From positions 16,844,278 through 16,908,277 of the forward strand of contig CM033114.1 of assembly GCA_019321725.1 (NCBI GenBank): 64,000 bases of DNA, in the 5' to 3' direction. Made by a program: the position numbers and the translations under genes. This document shows, piece by piece, positions 34,846-47,219 of this stretch; the stretch's first letter is position 1; the number at the start of each line of letters is the position of its first letter. The DNA is from Paulownia fortunei (taxonomy: Eukaryota > Streptophyta > Magnoliopsida > Lamiales > Paulowniaceae). The notes below the pieces were generated by a model that was given only the letters and a program-made list of their open reading frames with translations, had not been told where the DNA came from and did no database searches.

Positions 34846-37330
34846 TTCTGTATATGGTCTATGGGATACGATAGTTTTATCCCGACAGGCTACTCACCGT
34901 TCAGAGAGTGTATTTGTTGGTGCGGTTGATAGGACACTTACAGTTAAGCACGCAGGCGCACCATTTTAGAGACTTGATGGTGGAAAGGGTGTATTGCATC
35001 ATCGTGTAGTTCATCTTCTGTATGATATGGGATTCTATGACGTCTACCAATATAAACATTTTGATATGGACTTTCATTTGATTACTACTCTAGTCAGGAG
35101 ATGACGACCTGAGACTCATACATTTCATTTTCGCATGGGTGAGGTGACAGTCACACTACAGAATGTTGTAGTTATTTGGGGCTTACCAGTAGATGGTCAG
35201 CCTATTATTGGACTTGATCTGAGGAGGTCTACCGAGCAGTGGTAGGATTATTGCTACCATTACTTGGGATTTCAACCCACTTCACAGCAGTTTAGAGGTG
35301 AGTGTATATTGTTGAGTGCCTTGAGGGGTTATCTTCAGGCAACCCATTGACAGATGACACTCCCCATGATGAGTTGGAGATATGCGCGCGGATGTGCATT
35401 GATTCTACTCGGTAGCATTATGTGTCCTTATTCATCAGGCAATGGAGTAGCGTTGCTATATTTACAGAGTATGGAGTAGATTAAGGGTGTTGGTTATTTC
35501 AATTGGGGCAGTATAGTACTGTCTTTCATGTATTGTGAGTTGTGCACTGCATCAGATAAAGATAAAAATGTTATTGGTGGTGCGATGGTGCTTTTACAGG
35601 TAAACTTTATATAATTGTTATTACTTTTTTATATCATATCAGTATGTTTGCCACTTTCATTTGATTAATATATATTTTTATAGATATGGGCATGGTTTCG
35701 CATTACCACGTTGGTGCCAAGACGATTATGTTTGCGAGTAAATATGGGCCCACTCATCGGCGCTAATGATCATGAGCTTCCACTTCCTCCGTATGGTGCA
35801 AGGTATGAGCCTATTTATTAACGCTAATGATAATGAGTTTCTACCTCCACTATTATTTTGTGATTATTATTTCATGATTATTTTTATATACATATAGATA
35901 GATGCAGTATTACATCTTCACGCATACAGCGAGCCATTCGGTCAGGATTATTAGGGATATACTAGACAGGATGACTGATAGAGAGGTGAGTAGAATTTAA
36001 GGCACTTGTTTAAATTTGATTTGATTTTTCTTTTCATATATGTACAAATAATTCAAATTTATGTATTTTATAATTGTAGTTTATATAGGAGCTATATGAT
36101 ATGAGTTCACGGGAAATTATGGTGTTAGGTCTAAGGTATAATACGCCACTGTGGAGATCTCGTTGTTCATTGATCAACTATGCCATCTTGGAGTTCCATC
36201 ACCTAGAGAGGGTCATGCGCTAGTTTGGCATGCGACAGTATATTCCACCAGATATACCAGCGCATGAGCAGACTTTACACGATGTAGACCGCAGGGGACA
36301 CAGTGGAGAGGATTGGGTGCAATATCACAGGGAGTATGTGTCACAGTGGGCAAACAGACATCAGTTTATTATTGTCAACCCTCCCATTACTGGGTCCGAT
36401 AGTACTGAGCCTCGCTATATGGATTGGTACGATCGCATTACACGCCGTCTGATATCACCATCCCATTCTTCACACATATCAAATTTAGAAGTTATAGTAA
36501 GACATTCATTAATAAAAAAATTATAATGTGTATGCATCATATTTATGATATTCTTTAATATTATTCCTTTTTTATATGTATTTTAGAGTATGGCGGTCGA
36601 GGGATTAGACTCAGTGCTGCTGGCGCAAGCGAGCAAGATATAGCTTCACTTATGCAGTTGAGGAGTGAAGCTATACACGCCAATGATGATCTTAGACGTC
36701 TACTTTGTAGATAACAAGATGCTATAAATATACCAATACCACCACCACAAGATACAGCCAGGAGGACGATGAGGCATACTAGAGCAGTAGATAATGCGAG
36801 TCCATCTACCTCGATACGGGGTGCATTTACTAGTCATGCTTCTACATCTTATGATATTTTTCATCCACGTATGTCTAGTATAGCAGATGAGGCAGGTCCA
36901 TCCACCTCGATACATCGTGTATCACACGCTTTGGATAGCACCGCCGACTATTATGTGCTTCAACAGGTACAATCAGATGACCCATTTACTCCGTATTGAA
37001 GTATGCCACCATCTATGATGTCATTCTCTACACTACTCAGTTCAAATTTAAACATGGCGCAGACACCGTTTGTTCAACAGCATCTAGGACACGATTCTGG
37101 ACGTGGAGATTTTATTATCTCGCTTATTGCATTTTCACATCTAGACAGCGATTATCATGATCGTGGAGAGTCGAGCTCCACAACTTCGTCAGGTCGGTTG
37201 AGTTTCAATTTAAACTACAGTATATATGTTGATGATCCGACCCCACATCAATCACATGATACTGCTGCTGCTCAGTGTGGACGTCGAAGTAGATGACAAT
37301 TCCACCGACGTACGTGTGGCACTCGTGATC
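34846..37330 (+). pseudogene. plant mobile domain (MAIN-like) gene, decayed, with introns
   Basis: Plus-strand blocks typical of the plant mobile domain (aminotransferase-like/PMD family, MAINTENANCE OF MERISTEMS relatives): HRVVHLLYDMGFYDVYQY, then [20 protein letters not shown] and LPVDGQPI (34990-35220), then IWAWFRITTLVPRRL (35680-35735), and YIPPDIPAHEQTLHDVDRRG to WYDRITRRLISPS (36230-36460). The C-terminal exon (about 36590-37330) is Ser/Thr-rich. Exon joins are suggested at about 35600 (CAG|GTAAAC), 35684, 35820-35900 and 35985-36080. Stops occur near 34968, 35103, 35247, 35348, 35476, 36714 and 36997. Mobile-domain genes are known passengers of plant transposons and some became host genes; this copy is dead. 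Confidence 0.8.
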
Positions 37331-37644
37331 ATTTTTAGTATTTTTTTTTATTTTTGTATTTTTCAAAACTTTTAAATTCAATACTGTAATTATTATTCAA
37401 AAAAATTAATTGTGTGATTATGAAGCAAAAATAGTATTGTTATTATCTTTATTAAAATATTTACATGCATATTATAGGTTAAGTAAAAAAAAAATTAAAC
37501 AATATAATTTTATGTTATTTATTATTATAATAAAAAATATTTATCTGAATATGTGTATATAATTATATAATTATATATATAATTATTTGAATATATGTGT
37601 GTGTATATATATATAATTATATTTATATATATACAATTATATCG
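37331..37644. other. MULE 3' flank, AT-rich
   Basis: Includes (AT)n-type runs at 37560-37630; nothing coding. Confidence 0.5.
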
Positions 37645-37735
37645 TCAAAAAACGCAACCACATATTGCGCTTTTTAAAACATAAAAAAATTAAAAACGCG
37701 TTTGAAGATTGCACTTTCTTCAAACGCACTTTTAT
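37645..37735. repeat. right subterminal GCGC-type repeats of the MULE
   Basis: ACGCAACCAC, ATTGCGCTTTTT, AACGCGTTTGAAG and TTCAAACGCAC lie just inside the right terminal repeat, mirroring the left cluster. Confidence 0.6.
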
Positions 37736-37760
37736 ATATTTTCTTAATTATTTTTTATTA

Positions 37761-37813
37761 TACAGTAAAATATTAATTAATTATTAAATTTATTATTTTT
37801 TATTAAATTAGTT
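37761..37813 (-). repeat. MULE right terminal inverted repeat
   Basis: Inverted partner of 31004-31059; the outer base is immediately followed by the CATAATAAA target duplication. Confidence 0.85.
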
Positions 37814-37822
37814 CATAATAAA

Positions 37823-38215
37823 TCCGTTCTTGACGAGTCACTAGTCATACTCTTCGAAAAATGTAAGGTCGCACCATTTTGTCTAAATTACTAGTAAAAT
37901 CTCTTACGAAATCTTGTTTAAATAGTAAGATTAAGATACAAAACTATAAGAAGATTCCGATCAAACCAAAAGTATGGAATTCATATGCTTTTATAATAGT
38001 AGTATAATAGATAATTGTCTAAATTTAATAATTAGTGATCATTAATTAATTATTAATTATAGTAATAATATACTAATATATCTGGCCATATATTTAAAAA
38101 TAAATAAATACCTAATACATTTTGGTTGTAGCGTAAGAGATCCGATCCGCACGAGTCACAAGTCATCCCATTAGAAACATGTGTGGTCACATCATCTTGT
38201 CTAATAAAATCTATA
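37823..38215. repeat. tandem host repeat: unit B, then second copies of A and B
   Basis: 37823-37910 (CCGTTCTTGACGAGTCACTAG onward, with GGTCGCACCATTTTGTCTAA) matches 38140-38215 (CCGATCCGCACGAGTCACAAG, then GGTCACATCATCTTGTCTAA). 37915-38135 matches 30783-30994. The pre-insertion arrangement was A-B-A-B, with the MULE now between the first A and B. Confidence 0.65.
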
Positions 38216-41200
38216 TGTGTTAAAAGGACAATACCTTAATATTGGGAAATTGGTTTAAGGTATAATTATTTGTTATCTAATCTTAGGATTGACTTATATA
38301 CTATATGTGTTGTTTTTATAGTACGTCGAAGCTTTTATTTTTTAAGTCGAGGAAGATGAAAAACAAAGTCAATAGTTTCTAACTTGAATGCAGGTGATTT
38401 TATTAGAAAAAACATAAATTATTTAGAATTTTATTAATATTACAAATCGAGTATCAATAAGTTGGATTTATTTGAGTCTTGAAGTACCTTGGGATTAAAT
38501 TTCACGTGGATAATTTATGGGTTGAGTAACTTTCTTGATTATAAGACTTTGAGAAAAAAGATTTTCAAATATAAAAACCTTTTGATTAGGTGAGAATATG
38601 ACTCAATTGGTTTCACTTCTTACATGTATTGCCAATTTGTCTTGATTAATTGGAATATGATCAAATTACAGTTTATATAAATGTCGGGGAAGAATTTCAC
38701 AACCTTTAGCGTGAAGCTAAATATGGCTGCCCAACTTATGGTGGTGATGGGATGGATGACTTGATTTTTGGATTAAATTTATTTTTAAAATATTTTATCA
38801 ATTTATATATTTTATAAGATGTTTTTAATGGAATAAATTTTTGAAATGAATAGATAATATAAAATTATAAAGTTTATAAGATATTAGTAATGATAATTTT
38901 ATAATTAATATGGTTAAATTTAAAGGAATTTGTTAACATTTTAGAAATAAGTGAAGATCTCATTATTCTTTCAAAAGGAGCTTGCAAGACTCTAACATCA
39001 TATTTTGGGTCTTCAAATTTTTTTATCATATATTTTAAGATATTTTATAAGCTCTCAAATATCTTATCAAATAATTCAATGAATGATATTTGCTAACTTT
39101 ATTTGAAATATCTTATGAGATGTTTCTGGAACTGATATAATTCTACATCTTATTTTTAAATAAACTCAAAAAGTTTTTAAACAAAATAATATCATACAAC
39201 TTATAAGATATTAAAAATGATAATTTTATAATTTACATATGATTTAGTAAATTAATGTACTTGAGTTTAGATCGATTTGATCTCAGGTTCATCTATTTTT
39301 AATTTGAGAAAACTTGCAATATTTGGTACACGCTAGGCTTGCTAGAGTGACCTCTAATTAAAATACTTTAGTGGTTAAGTCAGTTCAAATCATAAAATTT
39401 TTAAGAATATAAGTTAAAAGAATGCAAATAGTGATTTTATGATAAGTAAACATGGAGCATTTGTAGTGGGTGGTCATATGGATTGTAATGATTGGGTACA
39501 AATATTATAATTCTAACGGTTCACGAGTTATATTAGGCTTCCATATTAATAATTCTCTTTATGGGTCGACCTAACATATAGTTCGGGTTGGGTGGGGTCA
39601 GCAAAAATAAAAAATATAAAAAGATGCAATTCATGGAACGTTTGGGCATTTTGGCAGTTATGCAGGGGCAAAATGGGCAATTTGGTACTTTACTCATTGC
39701 TTTTTTGTGATCTTAATAATAAGTTATGACCTTTTTAATTTTTATAAACTCATCTTAAAATTTTTATAAATATTTTAAAATATTTTATAAAGCTTTAATA
39801 CACAGCTAAAATCGAATTTAAATGCAGATTCAAATTGATTGTTCAAATTAAAATAAGATTAAATATCTTATAAGCTTTCAATTTTATTAAATATAAAAAC
39901 TTATAAGATATCAAAATAGACTCAACAAGCACTCTTTTTCATCAGTAAGTAGTATTATCTTGAGAATTTAATTATCAACACCTTCCAACTATTTAATTAC
40001 ACATTTTCAAATATTTGATTAGATCTACTTAGATAATTAATAGAATTAGTTAAATTACTCTTGCATTTTATTGGGTGTTTGATTAGGACAATAGATTGAT
40101 TAATTATTTACTATCTTACTTAACACTAAAACCATCTCCAACTACAAACTCTATTTTAGCGCATCATGTAAAATATTAAAATAGTGTAATTTTTACATCA
40201 AACTTAAATTCAACTTCTACATCTATTTTAAATTTTACTTTGAAAACAAATATTCACTGTATATTTCTTGTTATTCTATTTAGAATAATTAGTTTATTTC
40301 ATCAAATATCTACTTATAATGTTGTTGACTTATATATACAATTATATATTTAATTTGTATTTATGTTTAGTTAATTAAAATAATATAGATAATTTATATA
40401 ATAAAATTAAACATGATAGTAAATTAAATAATATACATAAACAAACTAAATAATTAATTATAAAATTTGCACGGAAAATTAAAAAGATGTTAGTAAACTA
40501 AATAAAATATATAAACAAGTATTACATAAATATCAATATAAATAGAATAATTAAATTATATAAAAATATTACGTGCAACATAAAAAAATAATTTTGTTGA
40601 AAATATATAATCAGGGTAAAATATGAGTTTTTGAACTATTTTTAATAAAATACTTATTATTATAAAACTTATTAAATAAAAAATTAAAAAATAAATATAG
40701 CACATCGATAGTGTGTGCCATAATTGGCGCACTATTGTTCACTTTCATTTTAGCGCGGGAACTGGTGCGTGGTTGAGAACTATTTTTTAAGAGAAAGCAG
40801 TAAATAGTAAAAATTGGACATTCCATTAATGTTGGAAACGTAGGTTAAATAAGAAGTAGAGAAAATTACCAGGAAAAAATGTCAAAATGAATTTCCCTAT
40901 TAAAAAAAAATTAAAATATTGCACAATCTGAGAAGCCTTTGCCACCAAACCTCTGTTCCAATAAACCCAATCATTCAATGCTTTTATTGTCTTAGTTATA
41001 ATTTCCCAGATTTTTAGACAAAATCACATAGCCATTATCCTATTAACAAACTTATCAGTTGAGTTCTCATCATTGAAAAACAGTTATTTCTTGGGATTTT
41101 CATGTTGATAAAGTTTTATTATTCCTGGATTAAAATAACAAAACATTTGTGTGAATTATAAAACTTTTTAAGTTTTACAAACTTAATGAGAATGTTAATT

Positions 41201-41611
41201 AGCTTAATAAGATCTAGATAAAAATCTCATTATACTAAAAAAAAACAAAAATCACCATTAACCCAAATTAAAATAATAAAGTTTTAATTAATTTTAACTG
41301 AAATTTATAAAATAGTTCCTGATACTAATTGAAGTATAATGTAGTATTTTAGTTTAAATTTTTAAATTGCTAATTATTTATAAAAAAATCTTATAGTTAT
41401 AAAAAAAAAAACTTTAATTCTAAGTATATTACACACACACGCACACACCCCACAAGTAAAAATCTTACTAATTTTATTTTTAAAATCTAATTAAGTTTTA
41501 TAGATTTTTTATGTCAAGTAAAAATGCAAAAAAAATAAACTGTACAAACTTTATATTTTTCACTATTTTTCAACATTAAAATGTTTTTAAACCATTTAAT
41601 CTTTTATGATG
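38216..41611. other. AT-rich intergenic DNA
   Basis: No coding sequence recognised. A recurrent 'CTTATAAGATATT'-like motif appears several times between 38760 and 39910 and may mark a worn interspersed repeat. Confidence 0.45.
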
Positions 41612-42255
41612 ATATTGAACTTTTTTTTTTTTCTTTTTGATGTCTAGTGGTGGTTAAATCTTACTGCGCATACCGAAGAAAAGAATTATCCAACCAAAGG
41701 GTCAAGTTAATTAACTTCTTAATCTAGCAAGCCCAATGGTAATTTAGTCTAAAAGTTACTAAAACTCTATAGTCTCATTACATTAGTTTTTATGGCTGGT
41801 TTATCGAAATGAAAAATTTAGTGGAATGGAGCTCTAGTATTGATTAACATTTTCCTTAGTCTTTCGGCATATAAAAGTTTATTTTAGGAGTTTTTTGATA
41901 TTTTTTTCGTAACAACTACGCTAAAGAAAACTTTTTTTTTTCTTTTTCTTTTTTATGTCTTGTGGTGGTTAAATCTTACTGCGCATACCGAAGAAAAAAA
42001 TTATCCAACCAAAAGATCAATTTAATTAATTTCTTAATCTAGCAAGCCCAATGGTAATTGTCTAAAAGTTACTAAAACTCTATAGTCTCATTACATTAGT
42101 TTTTATGGCTGGTTTATCGAAATGAAAAATTTAGTGGAATGGAGCTCTAGTATTGATTAACATTTTCCTTAGTCTTTCGGCATATAAAAGTTTATTTTAG
42201 GAGTTTTTTGATATTTTTTTCGTAACAACTACGCTAAAGAAAACTTTTTTTTTTC
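41612..42255. repeat. 315-bp tandem duplication, recent
   Basis: TGTCTAGTGGTGGTTAAATC at 41641 recurs as TGTCTTGTGGTGGTTAAATC at 41956. The two units are nearly identical over about 300 bp, including TTACTGCGCATACCGAAG and GTGGAATGGAGCTCTAGT, differing by a handful of substitutions and a few small indels. Each ends in CGCTAAAGAAAAC plus a T-rich run. No coding content recognised. Confidence 0.92.
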
Positions 42256-42440
42256 TTTCTAGATTTAGATGTGAAGTAGCGTGAAAGAGTCTTTTGCAAC
42301 CAGTTTGTAAGGAAGAATCAATTGTATTGCTACTTGGCCTTGATGGTTTCCCGTATAAAGGACTCGTCCTATACTCTTCATCTATCATCATCTATAACAT
42401 TACAACTATAGCTAAATTTGATAGCCACATCACAATATGT
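42256..42440. other. short unique segment
   Basis: Small open frames on both strands without family resemblance. Confidence 0.4.
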
Positions 42441-42990
42441 GTGTGTCTATATATATATATATTATATATATATATATTATATATATATATATTATAAATA
42501 TAAATATAAATATAAATATAAGATATATATATATATATATATATAAGTATATGGTGTGTAATATAATATATATATATTATAAATATAAATATAAGATATA
42601 TATATATATATATAAGTATATGGTGTGTAATATAATATATATATATATATTATAAATATAAATATAAATATAAATATAAGATATATATATATATAATATA
42701 TATATATATATTATAAATATAAATATAAATATAAATATAAGATATATATATATATATATATAAGTATATGGTGTGTAATATAATATATATATATATAAGT
42801 ATATGGTGTGTAATATAATATATATATATATAATATATATATATATATTATATATATATATATTATATATATATATATATTATAAATATAAATATAAATA
42901 TAAGATATATATATATATATAAGTATATGGTGTGTAATATAATATATATATATATTATATATATATATTATATATATATATGTTTACACG
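42440..42990. repeat. satellite-like AT block with higher-order modules
   Basis: Alternating (AT)n runs, (AAATAT)n runs and five copies of a module AAGTATATGGTGTGTAATAT (near 42546, 42616, 42763, 42799 and 42921). The module order varies, so it grew by unequal copying or slippage of compound units. Confidence 0.9.
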
Positions 42991-43007
42991 TGTAGGGTAT
43001 ACATATA

Positions 43008-43200
43008 TACATGATTAGGATAAGCATATGTAGTGTATATTATATTACATGTATATATGATAAGGATAAGCATATATATAATATATCGTATTAGATTACT
43101 TTAATACTAATATTAAGGTTAAGTATATATATAATATATTATATTAAATTTCTTTAATACTAATGTTAAGGATAAGTATATATATAATATATTACATTAT
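43008..43200. repeat. 53-bp tandem array
   Basis: AAGGATAAG-type starts at about 43062, 43114 and 43168, with a more diverged unit near 43015. Each is followed by 'CATATATATAATATAT' and 'CTTTAATACTAAT' motifs. Confidence 0.75.
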
Positions 43201-43249
43201 GTTTTCTTAACAAAGCTGTTTTAAAACACACCACACAAACACACACAAA

Positions 43250-44950
43250 CACACGGCTACAGAAAAGGAAAGGAAAAGAGAAGAAAAGAAAGAAAAAAAA
43301 AGGGGCGGAAGAAGAAATAGCGCGAACAAACTTCTACCGTAGAAATTTGAGAAAATTTTAGGTAAGTCCCTTCTTATTTTTTTGTACGGATAAAAATATA
43401 TATTTATGCCGTTTATTTCTAATTTGAAAGAAAGTTTTGATTCAAATTAACTAGTTATCTTCTTGTGAGACAATAATTAATATGCACTTTTAATTCGAAA
43501 TTAGTTACAAAGATTTGATTTGATTATCTTGTATTAATTGGATGAAAGAGCTAATTTAATTGATGAATTTGTTACGGGGATTATAACACATCAATTAGAT
43601 AATATTAAAATAAATTCAAGATGAGAAATTAAGGTATTTAAAAGGTTCTAATCGGTGTGAGTATAAATTTTAAGACTTGATTGTTATTTAATTAAATTTA
43701 AGATTTAAGACCCCTTATGAGATTTGATATAGAAATCCATTGATTAAGAATGAAAATTAATACGTTATACTTTTACAGGCAACCTTATATCTAAGGGTAG
43801 GGAAGAGAATCTTGCTAACCTTCAATAGGATATCAAAGGTGGAAGGTAAGTGAAAATCCATTTGCAACTACAATGCATGGGCGTAGTATTTCTTGGCTTA
43901 TTTATATTAAATGTGATCATTGTGTCTTGATGAGTATTATAAATATCTTATAGTGCATACGTTGTTTGGATGAAAGGACATGTGATTCAATGTGTCATTG
44001 AACATGCCATTCATCAACATTTACACGTGCATGCATAACACGTGCTCACAGTTGAGGTTTTGCATGCATAACATTATTTTCAGAAAGAAAATATTTTGGT
44101 TGGCCACTACTAGTGTACCGAGGCCCATGTGTGGCTTATTTATATAATATTTGGGGCGCCGCGAGTATTACTTTTCGGAGGATCATAGAGGTTAACAGAG
44201 GGTGTGCCTATGGTGGTACGAGAGGGTGGACCACTTGACTGTGCCCTTATTGACGCCGCTGGTGGGAATACTTCTGGAGGGTTACAGGGGAAGACAGGGG
44301 GTGGACCTTTGGTGATCCCAGGAGATGGCCCCCGGACTGTGTCGATCTGTTTATGGCCATGTGATTATTGATATTGTTGAGAGCTCTATCCGGTACATAG
44401 TAGGTGGGCCAAGGCCCAATGATAGAAAATGATTTTGAATGAAATGATTTTGATGCATGAGTTCGCATTCTTATCATGATCTCATAGAAATGCATTGCAT
44501 TTATGTTGGATTATTCTTCAGCATGCATGATTTTCATTTACTGAGCATTAGCTCATGTAGTTCATGCATTGTAGGTGAGTTTGATGATACTTGAAGCTAT
44601 GGACTTACTGAGCGAGCGGCTCGAGTTCCTACAGGTTCTGAGGATCAGTGTACATGGATGACGACCTGTCGGGCTGGTTGTTAACTTATTTAATTTTGGA
44701 GTTTATTGTATTAGGTTTTGGGATTTGTACTGTGTGTTACTTTTAAAACTTTTCTGTACATGGGTATGTAAATGTTATGGTTGTTATGGGTCATCTGCAG
44801 GTATATATATATTAGTTTGTGAGTGAGAAAAATAGTTTATTATTTATTATGCTGTTACAGGAAAAAAATTATACATGCACACAGGATTTATCATGTCAAA
44901 ATTATTATATCTATAAATATATATGTGTGTGTAGTATTGGGGGTGTTATA
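43250..44950 (+). mobile_element. LTR-like repeat fragment ending GGGGGTGTTATA (plus copy)
   Basis: This segment and the reverse complement of 47220-49400 share ordered motifs: a GTAGAAA...AAATT splice-donor-like block, AGGTAAGTGAAA, 'GCCACTACTAGTG', GGCCCATG, 'GCATTGTAGGTGAG', then GTACATGGATGACGACCTGT, GCACACAGG and the GGGGGTGTTA end. Its partner begins TGTAACACCCCC, so the family has TG...CA ends with short inverted repeats as in LTRs. Long LTRs starting TGTAACACC are known in plant Ty3/gypsy chromoviruses, which is a tentative assignment. No coding sequence. Confidence 0.6.
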
Positions 44951-47015
44951 GTGCCCGGCGTGCCAATTATTCTGGCCATTCTTATACTCTTGCAAATCAT
45001 TCTTATTTATATTAATATCATTTAAATGACAATCTTTATCTTAAATTCATCATAAGAATTAGATAAAGTCCTTAGATCACACATAGCTATGGGGCATGGT
45101 TGCACATGTGATGGTGATCGTGGAATATACATCTAAGGCTGTAATCTTAAAACGTTCCAAGTTAAGGATTAATGAGATAGGACATCATTGATCCCGTTGA
45201 AACTTGCGCATACGATGCAAGCTCGAAAGGAGGATGCCTCGTTCCATAGGTATTGGTGTGGAGACACTAGTGCATGTATGCGGGTGCTTGTTGGGAACAA
45301 GTACACTGAACAACCCCACCTAAAAATTCCCAATTGGAAATATTCTATTGTCGAATGGGAATTTTCTCATTACGATAGTGCAAGAATTAGTCCTTGGACT
45401 TGAGGCACCATGGTAACCTTGTGCATGACATGTTGTACTTTGATATATTTTCCGATTGCATGACAATCACAAGAGGTTTATATTGGGTGTAACATCTTCA
45501 TGTATGGAGATTAATGAGTGGCCAACAAAGGATCCGTCACCTATCTAGATGAATAGGTGAATCTCCTATGTGTTCCACTGTACTTGACTCTAAAATCCTT
45601 GGCCAAGGTTGGATGAAAATTAGACGTGGGGTTTTCTAATTATTCATCATCGAGTCAAGTTACTAGGAATGGAAACATTGTTATTGAGTTAATAGGGTTT
45701 CGACTTAATATCCATGCCCTAGGCTCAATCGGGAGATTAGATGACGGAATGATCGTACTTGCATGGTATTCGTAATTGAAATAGGTTCGCATATTCACCT
45801 TAGACTAGGAGTCATGATACATTGCTAGATGTTTCCCATGTCTTGTGGGTTCTTGGAATTAATGAGTTAATTTCAAGAGAATTAATTAATTGGATTAATT
45901 AATCAGAACAATTAATTGTTCAACTAAGTCACAAGAGTTGTGAGCCCACAGCTAGTTTAAAGTGAACCTAAGGGGTCACACACAAATTTTGGACAAGTCC
46001 ATATCTAGTCTAGAAATTTATCCAAGTATTGGATTAAATTAATTAATGTGATTAATTAATGGGGTTAAATTAATTCAAATGTGGAATTAATTCAATTAAT
46101 TAATTAGATTAATTGATTGGATCTAATTGGATTAGGAAGCCCAATTGGAATATTTAAATAATTGATTGAATCAATTAAAGTAGAGCCTAATTGATTACTT
46201 AGGCCTAGGTCCATTAAGTGTGGGCTTGTAGGAAGCCCATTAGGAAATTGGATTGGGAATCCAATTCCTAGTGGAAGTTGAATTGAGAATTCAATTTCTA
46301 AGAGATAATAAGGAAAAAATAAAGTCCTTATAGGATAAGGAAACTTACCAAAAGAGTCCTATATGGAAAGGATTTGTGGTTGCCTTTATTGACAATCTTC
46401 TTGGATATTTTTATGGGGATTTTAATTGCAGATTTTTGTGAAGAAAAATAGTTTTCTTTCATCCCCAAAAATTCGTCATTCCTTTCCTTTCAATCTCCAA
46501 AAGTTCACCAACCTTTTATCTAGTTTAATTCTTGATTTAATTGTTGAATTAAGAATTAAATTAAACACCTAAGATACTAATTGTTAGTGTGTTCTTGTTC
46601 CAAACAAAATTGTTCTATGATAGAATTATCGAATCGAAAACTACTAGTATAGGATTCGGTTGCGAATGAGCATCCAAGGTGTGGATACCGTTAGAGGGAT
46701 AACATTTGGAATCCTAGAAGTAAATCAGATTTCAATCAAAGGGGTTTTGAATTGAAGAACATGGAGATACTTTCATACAGGGATAACGATTTGAATCGTT
46801 TCAATCCCTACATCAGCCGGAATACAAATCAAGGTAAGAGTTTCTGAAACATTCTTACTTTAACTATCAGAAAACGCACAACTGAATAATCGCGAAAGGG
46901 TTCCGGAATTCATTTTAATTACATGTGATGTAATATATATATTTATATTTTTTGAAATTTTAAATTCCGCTGCGTATACGTATCCCGGGATCACGCGAAC
47001 CCAACAAGGGCATCC
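44951..47015 (+). mobile_element. probable copia-type solo LTR
   Basis: About 2 kb without coding capacity, ending in TTCCGCTGCG, CCCGGGATCACG and CGAACCCAACA (about 47007), which resembles the 3' end of plant Ty1/copia LTRs. The centre is unusually rich in TTAATTAAT motifs (45860-46110). No internal domain or second LTR follows, so a solo LTR is the simplest reading. The left end and target duplication were not fixed. Confidence 0.45.
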
Positions 47016-47219
47016 CACGGATATGTGTCCGTCTCTCCAAGAAAATTTTATGGAACAAGCAAATGTGATTGGTGGTTTTATATGTCAACCAAGGAAAAGA
47101 TATAATCTTTTCTCCAACACTTAAAATGAAGGAAGGAAGGATCATCCTAATTTAAGCTACGGGAACCATCATCGATTAATGTCTCATTCACTGAGTTGTA
47201 TGGGGTCTTGCCTAGTCAT

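Larger units (their letters stand above)
31004..37813 (+). mobile_element. degraded Mutator-like element (MULE) with transposase and plant-mobile-domain relics
   Basis: Length 6810 bp. The left end reads GACTAATTTAATAAAAAAAT and the right end, read inward on the minus strand, AACTAATTTAATAAAAAATA; similarity continues about 55 bp to a shared TTTTACTGT. The flanking 9-mers are CATAATAGA (30995-31003) and CATAATAAA (37814-37822), a Mutator-length target duplication with one mismatch. Inside are a MURA-type transposase relic, then a plant mobile domain relic, both in plus orientation. Multiple in-frame stops make it non-autonomous today. The insertion splits one unit of a tandem host repeat. Confidence 0.85.

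Noticed and set aside
42437..42655. Open frame of Ile/Tyr repeats
   Set aside because: Translation of an AT microsatellite.
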